From NCBI RefSeq assembly GCF_902488755.1, contig NZ_CABTXF010000006.1, positions 1-53,603 on the forward strand: a stretch of DNA of 53,603 nt, read 5' to 3'. This document shows positions 25,044 to 32,763 of this stretch, piece by piece (positions within the stretch are counted from its first letter, which is position 1; each line of letters opens with the position of its first letter). Origin of the DNA: an uncultured Murdochiella sp. (GTDB taxonomy: Bacteria; Bacillota; Clostridia; Tissierellales; Peptoniphilaceae). Made by a program: the position numbers and the translations under genes. Under the pieces are notes generated by a model, which did no database searches, was not told where the DNA came from, and saw only the letters and a program-made list of their open reading frames with translations.

Positions 25044-25907
25044 ATGGGGAAGCGATTTCGTTTTGAGTTTATGCGCAGCATACCCTTTTTCGTCACGCTG
25101 GTTTTAGGGGGGACGGCGTATTGGCTTGTGTTGCGTCAAATGCTTATGCATCCGGAAACACTTTTTACCGTGACGTTTCTATTACCGCTTTTCATCGGAT
25201 TATCCTTTGTTGTAGCCTCGGTAGTTTACGTTATTGTCAACGTGAATCGTGAACTTTCCAACCCTTCCGGGCTATTGACTTTTCTGACCCCACTTGCCCC
25301 GTGGAAACTGATGGTTGCCAAATGGCTGAATTTCATGGTTTCTTTTGGACTGTCGTTTCTAATTATGCGTTTTCTGGTCGTTCTGTTTCCTTTGGAAGCG
25401 GTAGGCGTTCCGATAGGTGTGGAAAGCATGGCGTCGTTAGCCGAAGCACATCATCCGATAAATGTGCCCTTCCTGTTTCTGATGAATATGAGCGCATTAA
25501 GCTGTCTCGTTTTTGTCTTGCGCTGGACGCTGGTGCTTGCCCTTGTGTTTTGGGCGTTGGGATGGACGCAGGTGCTTGCTTCGCGATCGGTTCTTCGCCA
25601 TGGAAAATTCGCACTGCGTGCGCTTTCCTTCCTTGGCACGCTTTTTGTTGTGGATGAAGTCGGTGCGTATCTGACAACATTCTTGCCATGGTACATTGAT
25701 GTGGATCGTTTTCAGTTGCTAAAGCGAAGCGTGCCCATGCCGTTTCACTTTACGCTGGAGTCCAGCACCATGTTGAACGCGCGAACAGCGATAGCAGGGC
25801 AGATGTATCGAACCGGCGTTCCGGTGATACTTTTGGTCTTCTTGCTGCTGGTGATTCTTTTCTTCTTTTGGCGCGCGCAGGCGTATTGGAAAAAGATAGA
25901 TCGATAA
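25044..25907 (+). CDS. ABC transporter-associated membrane protein
   Basis: 287 residues, about six membrane segments, basic N-terminus (MGKRFRFEFMRS). Begins 1 base after the upstream permease stop with GGGAGGTG inside that gene, hence co-translated. NRELSNPSGLLTFLTPLAPWKLMVAKW resembles the ABC-2-type exporters' cytoplasmic loop, where the ATPase coupling helix lies. Likely second permease of a heterodimeric exporter; cargo unknown. Confidence 0.65.
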   Translation: MGKRFRFEFMRSIPFFVTLVLGGTAYWLVLRQMLMHPETLFTVTFLLPLFIGLSFVVASVVYVIVNVNRELSNPSGLLTFLTPLAPWKLMVAKWLNFMVSFGLSFLIMRFLVVLFPLEAVGVPIGVESMASLAEAHHPINVPFLFLMNMSALSCLVFVLRWTLVLALVFWALGWTQVLASRSVLRHGKFALRALSFLGTLFVVDEVGAYLTTFLPWYIDVDRFQLLKRSVPMPFHFTLESSTMLNARTAIAGQMYRTGVPVILLVFLLLVILFFFWRAQAYWKKIDR

Positions 25908-25914
25908 AAAAGGT

Positions 25915-25960
25915 AAATGCGGACATCGGCGAGAAGAAACTCGTCCGTGTCCGCATTTTT
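25915..25960. terminator. Bidirectional terminator
   Basis: AAATGCGGACA ... TGTCCGCATTT, then TT; ends the ABC operon and the convergent exonuclease III gene. Confidence 0.88.
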
Positions 25961-25997
25961 GATGATACGTAGTACAGAAGAAAACGATCGGTTGCAA

Positions 25998-26759
25998 TTA
26001 TTCAACACCCAGAACCAATTCCACGGGGCAATGATCGGAGCCCATGACATCCGCATGAATGGCGGCAGAAACCAATTGCTTTTCAAGCACCTGCGATACA
26101 AGGAAGTAGTCGATGCGCCAGCCGATGTTGCGTTCGCGCGACCGCGCAAAATTGGACCACCAAGTATAGGCTTCGGCTTGATCAGGATAAAAATAGCGGA
26201 AGGTGTCGATGAAGCCGTGATGCAGCAGCTGGTTGAATTTCGCCCGTTCTTCGTCGGTAAAGCCGGCGCTTTTGTGGTTTGTCGAAGGGTTTGCCAGGTC
26301 AATATCCTGGTGCGCCACGTTCATATCTCCACAGACCACGACGGGAAGTGTTTTTTCTAATTTTTGCAAATAGGCGAGGAAGGCATCTTCCCAGACTTGG
26401 CGGTAATCCAGCCGTTCCAGCCCACGCTTGGAATTGGGCGTGTATACCGTAACCAAATAAAACGAAGGAAATTCCATCGTAATGACCCGCCCCTCGTCGT
26501 CATGTTCGGCTATACCAATGCCGTAATGCACGCTGAGGGGCGTTTTTTTCGTGAAGATGGCTGTTCCGGAGTACCCTTTGCGCTGCGCATAATTATAATA
26601 TTGCTCGTAGTTGGGAAGGTCTATTGTCAGTTGCCCTTCCGACAATTTGATTTCCTGCATACAGAGCACATCGGGATGCAGTTCTTCCACTTTATCCAAA
26701 AAGCCTTTACGCATTTGTGCGCGCAGACCATTAACGTTCCAAGATATGAGTTTCAGCAT
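25998..26759 (-). CDS. exoA: Exodeoxyribonuclease III / AP endonuclease
   Basis: 253 residues from the ATG at 26759, which is preceded by AGAAAGGAAA; the open frame reaches further upstream but has no ribosome site. LISWNVNGLRA at the N-terminus, MQEIKL (metal Glu), CGDMNVAH (active-site Asp/Asn), RIDYFLVS and GSDHCPVEL (catalytic Asp-His) are the complete EEP-family set. It nicks DNA 5' of abasic sites in base excision repair and degrades 3' ends. Single-gene unit, convergent with the ABC operon. Confidence 0.96.
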   Translation of the reverse strand: MLKLISWNVNGLRAQMRKGFLDKVEELHPDVLCMQEIKLSEGQLTIDLPNYEQYYNYAQRKGYSGTAIFTKKTPLSVHYGIGIAEHDDEGRVITMEFPSFYLVTVYTPNSKRGLERLDYRQVWEDAFLAYLQKLEKTLPVVVCGDMNVAHQDIDLANPSTNHKSAGFTDEERAKFNQLLHHGFIDTFRYFYPDQAEAYTWWSNFARSRERNIGWRIDYFLVSQVLEKQLVSAAIHADVMGSDHCPVELVLGVE

Positions 26760-26817
26760 GGGATTTCCTTTCTGTTTCGCTTGTCCTTCATGATACCCCA
26801 TTTCCGCTCCATGCGCA

Positions 26818-26844
26818 TTGCCGTGAATCGGCATCGGTTATAAT
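26818..26844 (+). promoter_or_regulatory. Candidate promoter for the M16C peptidase gene
   Basis: TATAAT at 26839-26844; TTGCCG at 26818-26823 is a -35 candidate but the 15-base spacing is short. Located 48 bases before the start. Confidence 0.5.
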
Positions 26845-26892
26845 GGAAAGGTAACGAGAACAAGAACCATTTGACCCGCATTGGAGGACCGC

Positions 26893-29772
26893 ATGAACGA
26901 CTTTCGCTTGCTGCGCAAAGAGACCATTGTCGAAGAACAAACCCTCTATCAACACTATGCGCACGAAAAAACCGGCGCCGAGGTATTTTGGTTGAAAAAT
27001 GACGATGCAAACAAGATGTTTGCGATTGCCTTTCCGACCCTCCCCATCGGCTCGACGGGCAATATGCACATTATGGAACATGCCGTACTCAACGGTTCAC
27101 GAAAATTCTGTACGAAAGAACCCTTTTGGGATCTCTTAAAATCTAGCTTACAGACGTTTCTGAATGCCATGACTTTTCCGGATCGCACGGTGTATCCGGT
27201 GGCGAGCCGCAATGATACGGACTTTCTGCACTTAACGGAAATGTATCTTGATGCCGTGTTCTATCCGAAAGCGGTAGAAGATCCGCTCATTTTTGAACAA
27301 GAGGGCTGGCATAAAGAGCTATTCTCGCCGGAAGATGCCATTACGTATAAAGGGGTCGTATATAACGAAATGCGTGGCGATATGTCTGCGCCCGAACAAC
27401 AGATTGTTCAGCAGATACAACAGACCCTGTTGCCGGATACTCCTTATGCTAAAAATGCGGGCGGTGATCCCTATGTAATTCCTACGCTGTCCTTTGAGGC
27501 GTTTCGTGCCTACCATCAGGAATACTATCATCCGTCCAATGCGAAAGTATTTCTGTATGGCGATATTCCCGAAGAAGACGTTTTTTCTTTGCTTTCCACT
27601 TATTTTTCCGCCTATACACGGCGTGTCATGGATACGCTACCGGCGAAGCAGACACCATTTTCCGCGCCCAAAGAAGCGGAATTTACATTTTCTGTCGCAG
27701 AAGGGGAAGAGACGGAGAACAAAGCGTTTCTTGCGCTCAGCTGGCTGGTAGATGAAGCCCGAACAGACAGCGCGCGCTATCTCAATCAGATGCTCAGCGC
27801 CGTACTTATTGATGCGGAGTCCTCTCTGCTTCGCCGTCGTCTATTTGCGGAGATAAAGCCTGCTGATCTGCTTGCTTCGGAGATGAGCTATCACGATGTC
27901 AGTTTTCTACTGCTGGCAAAACACGTGGATCCGTCCAAAAAAGAACGTTTTGAACAGATAGTGCTGGAGACGCTTGCGCAGATGGCGGAGGAAGGGATTG
28001 ATCCCTCTCTCTGGGAAGGTGTTCTGCATCGCATGGAATTTGATTTGCGCGAGAAGGACGGTCGGGCGACCAAAGCGGTTACGTTCTTATTTACGTTGCT
28101 TAACGAAGGCATTTATGGCTTGAATCCGGCACCTGTCCTGCATTACGAAGAGCAGCTTCGCGAATTGCGTAAACTTTTACAAAACGGGGCGCTTGAGCGA
28201 TATATCCAAGAGAGACTGGTGAAGAATCCGCATCGCGTGTTGACCGTGCATCGTCCGGAACCGGGGAAAAATGCCCGTAGAGATGCCGAAGTGGCGAGGA
28301 AGCTGGCGGAAGAAAAGGAAAAGATGACCGAGGAGGAGATACAGGCCCTCATTGCGGAAAACGAACGCCTGCGTGATCGTCAGAATCAGCCGGACAGCGA
28401 AGAGGCCAAGGCGACCATTCCGGTACTTACGCGGGACGCCTTGCCGAAAACGTTGGAAAAAATACCTCGACGCATAACGAAAAGTGGTGAAGACACGCTG
28501 CTGTTTCACGATTTGCCCACGGCAGGAATACACTATCTTCTTGTGGCGTTTCCTCTTTCCCATTTTTTGCCGGAAGAGCTTCCTTATGTGGTGTTGGCGG
28601 CGGAATTGTTGGGCAAGCTGGATACGGAAAACTATTCCTACCGCGAGTATGATAAAGCGGAACACCGTTTAACTGGAGGCATTACCGTCACGCCCACCAT
28701 TTTAATGAAAGAGGACAGCGAGGAATTGTCGCGCACGTTGCTTGTGGAAATGGCAGTGATGGGAGAGGAAAACGCGGATCAAGCATTTTCGCTTCTCAAA
28801 GAACAATTGCTTAGAACGCTGTGGACGGACAAGGCGCGAATGCAGGAACTCATTCGTATCAACTACACCTCTCTTGCACAACGCATCGTTTATGTCGGCA
28901 ATGCGTTCGCAGCGGAACGCGCGCTTGCGAAATGCAATGCAGCGGCATTTTATCGACAATCCATTTCCGGACTGACCTATTTTCGCTTTTTGGAACGAAT
29001 GAATCAGCACTTTTCCGAAGAAGACAGAAGAAAGGTGGAAGAGGTTGCCCATCGTCTCTTCTCCGCTTCGGGAAGAATCATCAATGTGACCGGACAGGGG
29101 AAGGCGGGAGAAGATTTTCTCCACCGTGCGCAGTGCGCCATTTCCGCTATTCCTGTCAAGAAGACAAAAGATAAGGAATGGCCGTTTGTTCCCGGAAAAG
29201 CGGCAGAGGCGTATTCGGCGACTTCGGATGTACAATATAACGCTGTTGCGGCGCCGTTTATTCAGCCAGACAAGCTAAACGGAAGCCTATTTGTCTTGAT
29301 GAATATTTTGAACAATTCGCTGCTCTATAACGAAATTCGCGCAAAGGGCGGCGCATACGGGCAGTCTGCGCTGTTTACTACCGCCGGAGAGGTGGTGATG
29401 TCTTCTTTCCGCGATCCGCAATTGACGGCGACCTATCGCGTGTTTGAAGAGATGGGAAAGGCTGTCTCGGATTTAGCATTGTCGCCGGAAGATATGGATC
29501 GCTTTGTAGTCGGTACGGTAGGACAGATGGATCGACCGCTTACCGAAGAACAAAAAGGTCGGCATGATTTGCTTGATTATCTGCGCGGTCATGATGCTCG
29601 TCGTGAAGATCGTTTCTTGCAGGAAGCACTGCACACGCGCCTTGCGGATCTTCGTGCTTGGGGAGAGCTTCTTTCGCGTGCCATGCAAGAGGCGTCGAAA
29701 GTAACGATTGGCAATCCCGAAGTCCTGCGCGAGAATGAGGCGCAATTTGAACAGGTAGAGCGTTTATCTTAG
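26893..29772 (+). CDS. M16C-family zinc metallopeptidase (presequence protease/insulinase-like)
   Basis: 959 residues from the ATG at 26893 (5 bases after GGAGG). HIMEH near residue 60 is the inverted zinc motif HxxEH, with the distal Glu in the following ~80 residues (YNEMRGDM region). Full length (~960) matches M16C proteases such as PreP and CymA-type, with four roughly equal domains folding as a clamshell that holds short unfolded peptides. Cytoplasmic, no signal peptide. Likely role: degradation of oligopeptides; a link with the peptide-producing island downstream is speculation. Stand-alone. Confidence 0.9.
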   Translation: MNDFRLLRKETIVEEQTLYQHYAHEKTGAEVFWLKNDDANKMFAIAFPTLPIGSTGNMHIMEHAVLNGSRKFCTKEPFWDLLKSSLQTFLNAMTFPDRTVYPVASRNDTDFLHLTEMYLDAVFYPKAVEDPLIFEQEGWHKELFSPEDAITYKGVVYNEMRGDMSAPEQQIVQQIQQTLLPDTPYAKNAGGDPYVIPTLSFEAFRAYHQEYYHPSNAKVFLYGDIPEEDVFSLLSTYFSAYTRRVMDTLPAKQTPFSAPKEAEFTFSVAEGEETENKAFLALSWLVDEARTDSARYLNQMLSAVLIDAESSLLRRRLFAEIKPADLLASEMSYHDVSFLLLAKHVDPSKKERFEQIVLETLAQMAEEGIDPSLWEGVLHRMEFDLREKDGRATKAVTFLFTLLNEGIYGLNPAPVLHYEEQLRELRKLLQNGALERYIQERLVKNPHRVLTVHRPEPGKNARRDAEVARKLAEEKEKMTEEEIQALIAENERLRDRQNQPDSEEAKATIPVLTRDALPKTLEKIPRRITKSGEDTLLFHDLPTAGIHYLLVAFPLSHFLPEELPYVVLAAELLGKLDTENYSYREYDKAEHRLTGGITVTPTILMKEDSEELSRTLLVEMAVMGEENADQAFSLLKEQLLRTLWTDKARMQELIRINYTSLAQRIVYVGNAFAAERALAKCNAAAFYRQSISGLTYFRFLERMNQHFSEEDRRKVEEVAHRLFSASGRIINVTGQGKAGEDFLHRAQCAISAIPVKKTKDKEWPFVPGKAAEAYSATSDVQYNAVAAPFIQPDKLNGSLFVLMNILNNSLLYNEIRAKGGAYGQSALFTTAGEVVMSSFRDPQLTATYRVFEEMGKAVSDLALSPEDMDRFVVGTVGQMDRPLTEEQKGRHDLLDYLRGHDARREDRFLQEALHTRLADLRAWGELLSRAMQEASKVTIGNPEVLRENEAQFEQVERLS

Positions 29773-29859
29773 GAGAAGAGTCAACGAGGCACTCAACGTG
29801 TATCCCGATAGTTCCCCTTTGTCGCTTTGCGTTTCAACTCGACCGAAACGCTTCTTTTC

Positions 29860-29988
29860 CGCATTATGCGCGGTATAATATAGGCGGTGAAGACACCACA
29901 GGGCAAGTAAGCGCCGGAATAGAAACCAACGGTAAAAAGGTAGCGATACGGTTGGAAGAGTTGCGCTTTCAGCGAATTTTGGTATAAT
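29860..29988 (+). promoter_or_regulatory. Tandem promoters upstream of rpsF
   Basis: Two TATAAT boxes, 29874-29879 and 29983-29988, in similar contexts (GGTATAATA then a GCGGTGA/GCGGGTGA block). The second has TTGCGC at 29961-29966 with 16-base spacing and is the better promoter. Between 29773 and 29860 nothing is recognised. Confidence 0.6.
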
Positions 29989-30009
29989 AAGCGGGTGACG
30001 CAGGCGTGG

Positions 30010-30064
30010 CTGGTCCGCGCTCGGTTGCAATCTCTGCTCCATTAGAAAGTGGGGCGAAATCCAG
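30010..30064 (+). promoter_or_regulatory. Possible S6:S18 leader element
   Basis: In the transcript from the 29983 promoter, CTGG (30010) can pair with CCAG (30061), a CCG trinucleotide is at 30015-30017, and GCTCCA/TGGGGC forms a hairpin (30036-30055) just before GAGGGAGGTG. The ribosomal S6:S18 complex autoregulates by binding a CCG-plus-hairpin motif in Bacillota rpsF leaders. The closing stem here is only 4 bp, so this is tentative. Confidence 0.3.
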
Positions 30065-30079
30065 AGGGAGGTGAAACGC

Positions 30080-30364
30080 ATGAATCAGTACGAAATGGTC
30101 CTCATCCTGAAGGCCGGTTTGGAAGAAGAAGAACGCAATCAAGTTCTTGATCGTCTCAAAGACGCAATCAACCAAAACGGCACTGTTGGAGAAATCGACG
30201 ACTGGGGAACCAGAAAGCTGGCGTACGAAATTCACTACAACAAAGACGGTTATTATTATGTTCTCAACTATGAGGCAGATCCGTCGGTCGTTGCGGAAGT
30301 GGAACGTCGCGCACGCATTTTGGATCAAGTCCTTCGCTACCTTACTGTAAAGAAAGAGGCTTAG
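30080..30364 (+). CDS. rpsF: 30S ribosomal protein S6
   Basis: 94 residues from the ATG at 30080 (6 bases after GGGAGGTG). MNQYEMVLILKAGLEEEE and WGTRKLAYEI plus YYVLNYEA are standard S6 segments. It binds 16S rRNA together with S18 in the platform of the 30S subunit. First gene of the rpsF-ssb-rpsR operon. Confidence 0.97.
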   Translation: MNQYEMVLILKAGLEEEERNQVLDRLKDAINQNGTVGEIDDWGTRKLAYEIHYNKDGYYYVLNYEADPSVVAEVERRARILDQVLRYLTVKKEA

Positions 30365-30384
30365 TTCTTTTTAGGAGGTAACCG

Positions 30385-30876
30385 ATGAATCAAGTGACGA
30401 TTATGGGGCGCTTAACCCGTGACCCCGAGTTGACGTACAACAATGCGACAGGCAATGCCATGGTTCGCTTTTCAGTGGCTGTGGACAAGAAACTGTCGCG
30501 TGAAAAAAGACAAGAGATGGAATCGCGCAATCAGCCCACCGCAGATTTTATTAATTGCGTGTGCTGGGGCAAATTGGCAGAAACAGTCAACAATTTCAGC
30601 GGCAAAGGTAAACGTGTCATCGTGGAAGGACGTCTTCAGACCGGTTCTTACGAAGCACAGGACGGTTCACGCCGTTATACCACAGATGTGGTAGCCAATG
30701 CGGTTGAATTCATTGACTGGAAAGATCGTGACGGTTTCGGCGGCGGGGATTCTTCCCGTGCTTCCGGCGTCAACAATTTCCCAAAGAACAATCAGGCGAC
30801 GGATACGGCGAACGGTGACGATGATTTTTTTGACGCTAATTTCAGTCCCGTCGATGATGAGCGTATTCCCTTCTAA
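30385..30876 (+). CDS. ssb: Single-stranded DNA-binding protein
   Basis: 163 residues. OB-fold core (MGRLTRDPEL at 8-17, FSVAVDKK, INCVCWGKLAE, VEGRLQTGSYE) followed by a Gly/Asn-rich flexible linker and the conserved acidic tip ending DDERIPF, which recruits replication and repair partners. Coats ssDNA as a tetramer. Lies between rpsF and rpsR as in most Bacillota; AGGAGG before its ATG. Confidence 0.97.
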   Translation: MNQVTIMGRLTRDPELTYNNATGNAMVRFSVAVDKKLSREKRQEMESRNQPTADFINCVCWGKLAETVNNFSGKGKRVIVEGRLQTGSYEAQDGSRRYTTDVVANAVEFIDWKDRDGFGGGDSSRASGVNNFPKNNQATDTANGDDDFFDANFSPVDDERIPF

Positions 30877-30899
30877 AGGACGGAATCAGGGAGGACGAC

Positions 30900-31127
30900 A
30901 TGGCTCAACGCAAGTTCAGACCCCACAAAAAGGTCTGCATTTTCTGCAAAGACAAAGAACGTGTGCTCGACTATAAAGATGTCGATGCGGTAAAAGAATT
31001 TATTAGCGAAGCGGGAAAAATTCTTCCCCGTCGCATTACCGGTACCTGCGCTAAACATCAGCGCGACGTGACCACCGCTGTAAAGCGCGCCCGTCACATT
31101 GCCCTTATCCCCTACGAGGATAAGTAA
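30900..31127 (+). CDS. rpsR: 30S ribosomal protein S18
   Basis: 75 residues. CIFCKDK, DYKDVDAVKEFI, LPRRITGTCAKHQRDV and IALIPY are typical of bacterial S18, partner of S6 in the 30S platform. The CxxC...CxxH arrangement is the zinc-ribbon-like (C+) version. Last gene of its operon, followed by a terminator, after which the accessory RiPP island begins. Confidence 0.97.
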   Translation: MAQRKFRPHKKVCIFCKDKERVLDYKDVDAVKEFISEAGKILPRRITGTCAKHQRDVTTAVKRARHIALIPYEDK

Positions 31128-31144
31128 GAGCGACAACCGGAAGG

Positions 31145-31186
31145 AAAAAGCCCTCTCCCCACAAAGCGGAGGGGGCTTTTTGTTTT
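31145..31186 (+). terminator. Terminator of the rpsF-ssb-rpsR operon
   Basis: AAAAAGCCCTCTCC / GGAGGGGGCTTTTT (one G-T pair) with T run. It separates the ribosomal operon from the RiPP island. Confidence 0.9.
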
Positions 31187-31200
31187 GATATACTTTTTTC

Positions 31201-31229
31201 TTGATATATATGATGTTTGGGAATATACT
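31201..31229 (+). promoter_or_regulatory. Strong sigma-A-type promoter of the RiPP precursor gene
   Basis: TTGATA (31201-31206), exactly 17 bases, TATACT (31224-31229). This is the best promoter match in the window and is in an AT-rich stretch. AAGGAGGAG at 31252-31260 then precedes the precursor ATG at 31268. Confidence 0.8.
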
Positions 31230-31267
31230 GACTGCAAAAGAACTTAGAAGTAAGGAGGAGAAAGATT

Positions 31268-31396
31268 ATGAGTGAATTGTTTGAAGAATTTGATGTAAGT
31301 GCGCTTGATTTGGAAAAGTCGATTTTTGAAACGGTTCAGGAGATTGAGATTCCTCGAGGCTGTGGCGCGTTACTTTTTTGTGGAGGAGCTTGTTAA
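31268..31396 (+). CDS. Candidate RiPP precursor peptide (42 residues, Cys-containing core)
   Basis: A short frame, ATG 31268 to TAA 31394-31396, with a strong ribosome site and promoter. The peptide has an acidic, helix-prone leader (begins MSELFEEFDVSALDLE, 9 Glu/Asp in the first 16 residues) and a C-terminal segment GCGALLFCGGAC after IPR. Three Cys (32, 38, 42; spacing C-x5-C-x3-C), Gly-rich, nothing after the last Cys. Leader plus Cys/Gly core directly before a radical SAM/SPASM gene and an ABC exporter is the arrangement of sactipeptide/ranthipeptide-type natural products, where the maturase links Cys sulfur to a carbon of another residue. I do not recognise the family. Leader cleavage could be after the IPR/GCG boundary, but no protease is encoded nearby. 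Confidence 0.75.
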   Translation: MSELFEEFDVSALDLEKSIFETVQEIEIPRGCGALLFCGGAC

Positions 31397-31404
31397 AAAA
31401 CAAC

Positions 31405-31451
31405 GTGCATTGGACGCTCCTTCGGAGGCGTCTAATGCACCCCAAGCGGGG
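31405..31451 (+). promoter_or_regulatory. Intercistronic hairpins between precursor and maturase
   Basis: GTGCATTGGACGC-TCC-TTC-GGA-GGCGTCTAATGCAC (31405-31440) forms a long stem with one bulge and one G-T pair but no T run, so it looks like a read-through terminator or mRNA stabiliser rather than a full stop. A second small hairpin CCCC-AAGC-GGGG (31440-31451) covers part of the G-rich region that would be the ribosome site of the maturase. Expected effect: much precursor, little maturase. Confidence 0.7.
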
Positions 31452-31460
31452 GTATGATTA

Positions 31461-32763
31461 ATGGTTAATAGAGAAGATTTTATGCTCTTCTACAACGAAA
31501 GTATTTGTGTTTTGTATATTGTTCCATCGAACAAATTATTAACGATGAATGCGAACAAAGCTCCTCTTTTTGAGATGCAATTGAATAATTATTTTGCGAA
31601 GAACAGCTCTGCTGGGGACGCAGAGAGGATAGAAGAATTTCTCAATAGGTCATTGGATGAAGAACCATCCAATGATGACAAAGACCTTTTCCATTATCGT
31701 CATTTAAGAAAACTTGAAATTTTGCTTACTAATCATTGTAATTTAAGTTGTAGGTATTGTTATGCTGATAGAGGAAGCTATCATCGAGAATCGTTTGTTT
31801 ATGATTCAGAGCAATTGCGAAATGATTTGCAGAATTTCTTTCCTGTGTACTACGACCAAGTTGATACTGTCTTCTTTTTTGGAGGAGAACCCTTAATTAA
31901 TATTAAAGGAATAGAAACAGTTTGCGATTTTTTTGCTTCTCTTCATAGTAGGGGGGGAGATTGCTCGAGTTCCAGTTTACACTATAGTGACAAATGGTAC
32001 TTTAATCTCTGAAGAGATTGCTACTTTGCTTAAAAAATATGAAGTAAATATAACGATTAGTTTGGATATACCAAAAGTGGTTCATGATAGTAATAGAGTT
32101 TATTGTAGTGGTCAAGGCACTTATGAAGATGTTATTGCTGGAATTAAACGGCTGCAATGTGTTGGCACTAATTTTAGAACGATAGAAGTAACTTATAATA
32201 AAGAGCATATAAGAATTGGTTTTAATAGGCATAAAATCACAGAAATGATTCATACTCTATTTCCTGATGTGAATACCATAATCGCTGATTGTTGTGGCGA
32301 TAATGATGTTGCGCTTAATAATCAGGATAGAGACATCTCCTGTATTTCTCAAAAAGATTATACGCGTATTTTTAAGGCGTTATCAGCAAAAAGACGAAAT
32401 AACTATTCGTGCGATGTATGCGAAAGATCCTTTATGTTAACGCCAAACGCAACAATTTATCCTTGTCACATGTTTTATAAAGATAAAGCATTCTCGTTTT
32501 CTGATAAGCAAGGTTATGAAGAACTTAGAAAGAAAATTCAATCTGTCAATAGGATTGCACACCCTGTGTGTAAAAGATGCTGGGCAAAATATCTATGTAA
32601 CGCATGTCCTGCGTCACTATTATTAGACCGTCAAGGTAGCGAGGCGGAGATGAAGAAAAATTGCCCCATCATACGAGAGAAAATCAAGAACATATTATTG
32701 ATGATCGCAGAAGATAGTTCAAAGAACCAGTTGCTTAATTATGAACGCTTAGTGGAGGATTAA
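31461..32763 (+). pseudogene. Radical SAM/SPASM peptide maturase, frame broken at a G7 tract
   Basis: Two frames together give one ~433-residue radical SAM enzyme. Frame 1 (31461-32012) has a ~90-residue N-terminal region and then the SAM [4Fe-4S] motif CNLSCRYCYAD (CxxxCxxC) and FFFGGEPL. Frame 2, open upstream of 31960, continues with VYTIVTNGTLIS, ITISLDIP and a SPASM domain: CDVCERSF, IYPCHMF, CKRCWAKYLCNACPAS and NCPIIR, enough cysteines for two auxiliary clusters. The junction is GTAGGGGGGGAGA at 31949-31961; removing one G (7 to 6) restores a single frame ...HSRGEIARVPVY. In the read as given, frame 1 runs 14-18 codons past the tract to a stop. Either inactive, a sequencing error, or switched on and off by slippage. 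AT-rich with ATA/AGA codons, unlike the ribosomal genes beside it. Its end is joined without gap to the ABC exporter. Confidence 0.85.
31951..31957 (+). repeat. Homopolymeric run of seven G in the maturase gene
   Basis: Mononucleotide tract at the exact point where the reading frame changes; a typical site of slipped-strand mispairing, and of sequencing/assembly error. Confidence 0.95.

Noticed and set aside
31405..31440. Full rho-independent terminator between precursor and maturase
   Set aside because: Stem is strong but no T run follows and the downstream genes have no other clear promoter, so it is kept as an attenuator or stabiliser.
31461..32763. Programmed ribosomal frameshift as explanation for the two maturase frames
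   Set aside because: No slippery heptamer plus downstream pseudoknot or internal Shine-Dalgarno of the known type is seen; a simple homopolymer length change is more likely, though slippage during transcription is not excluded.
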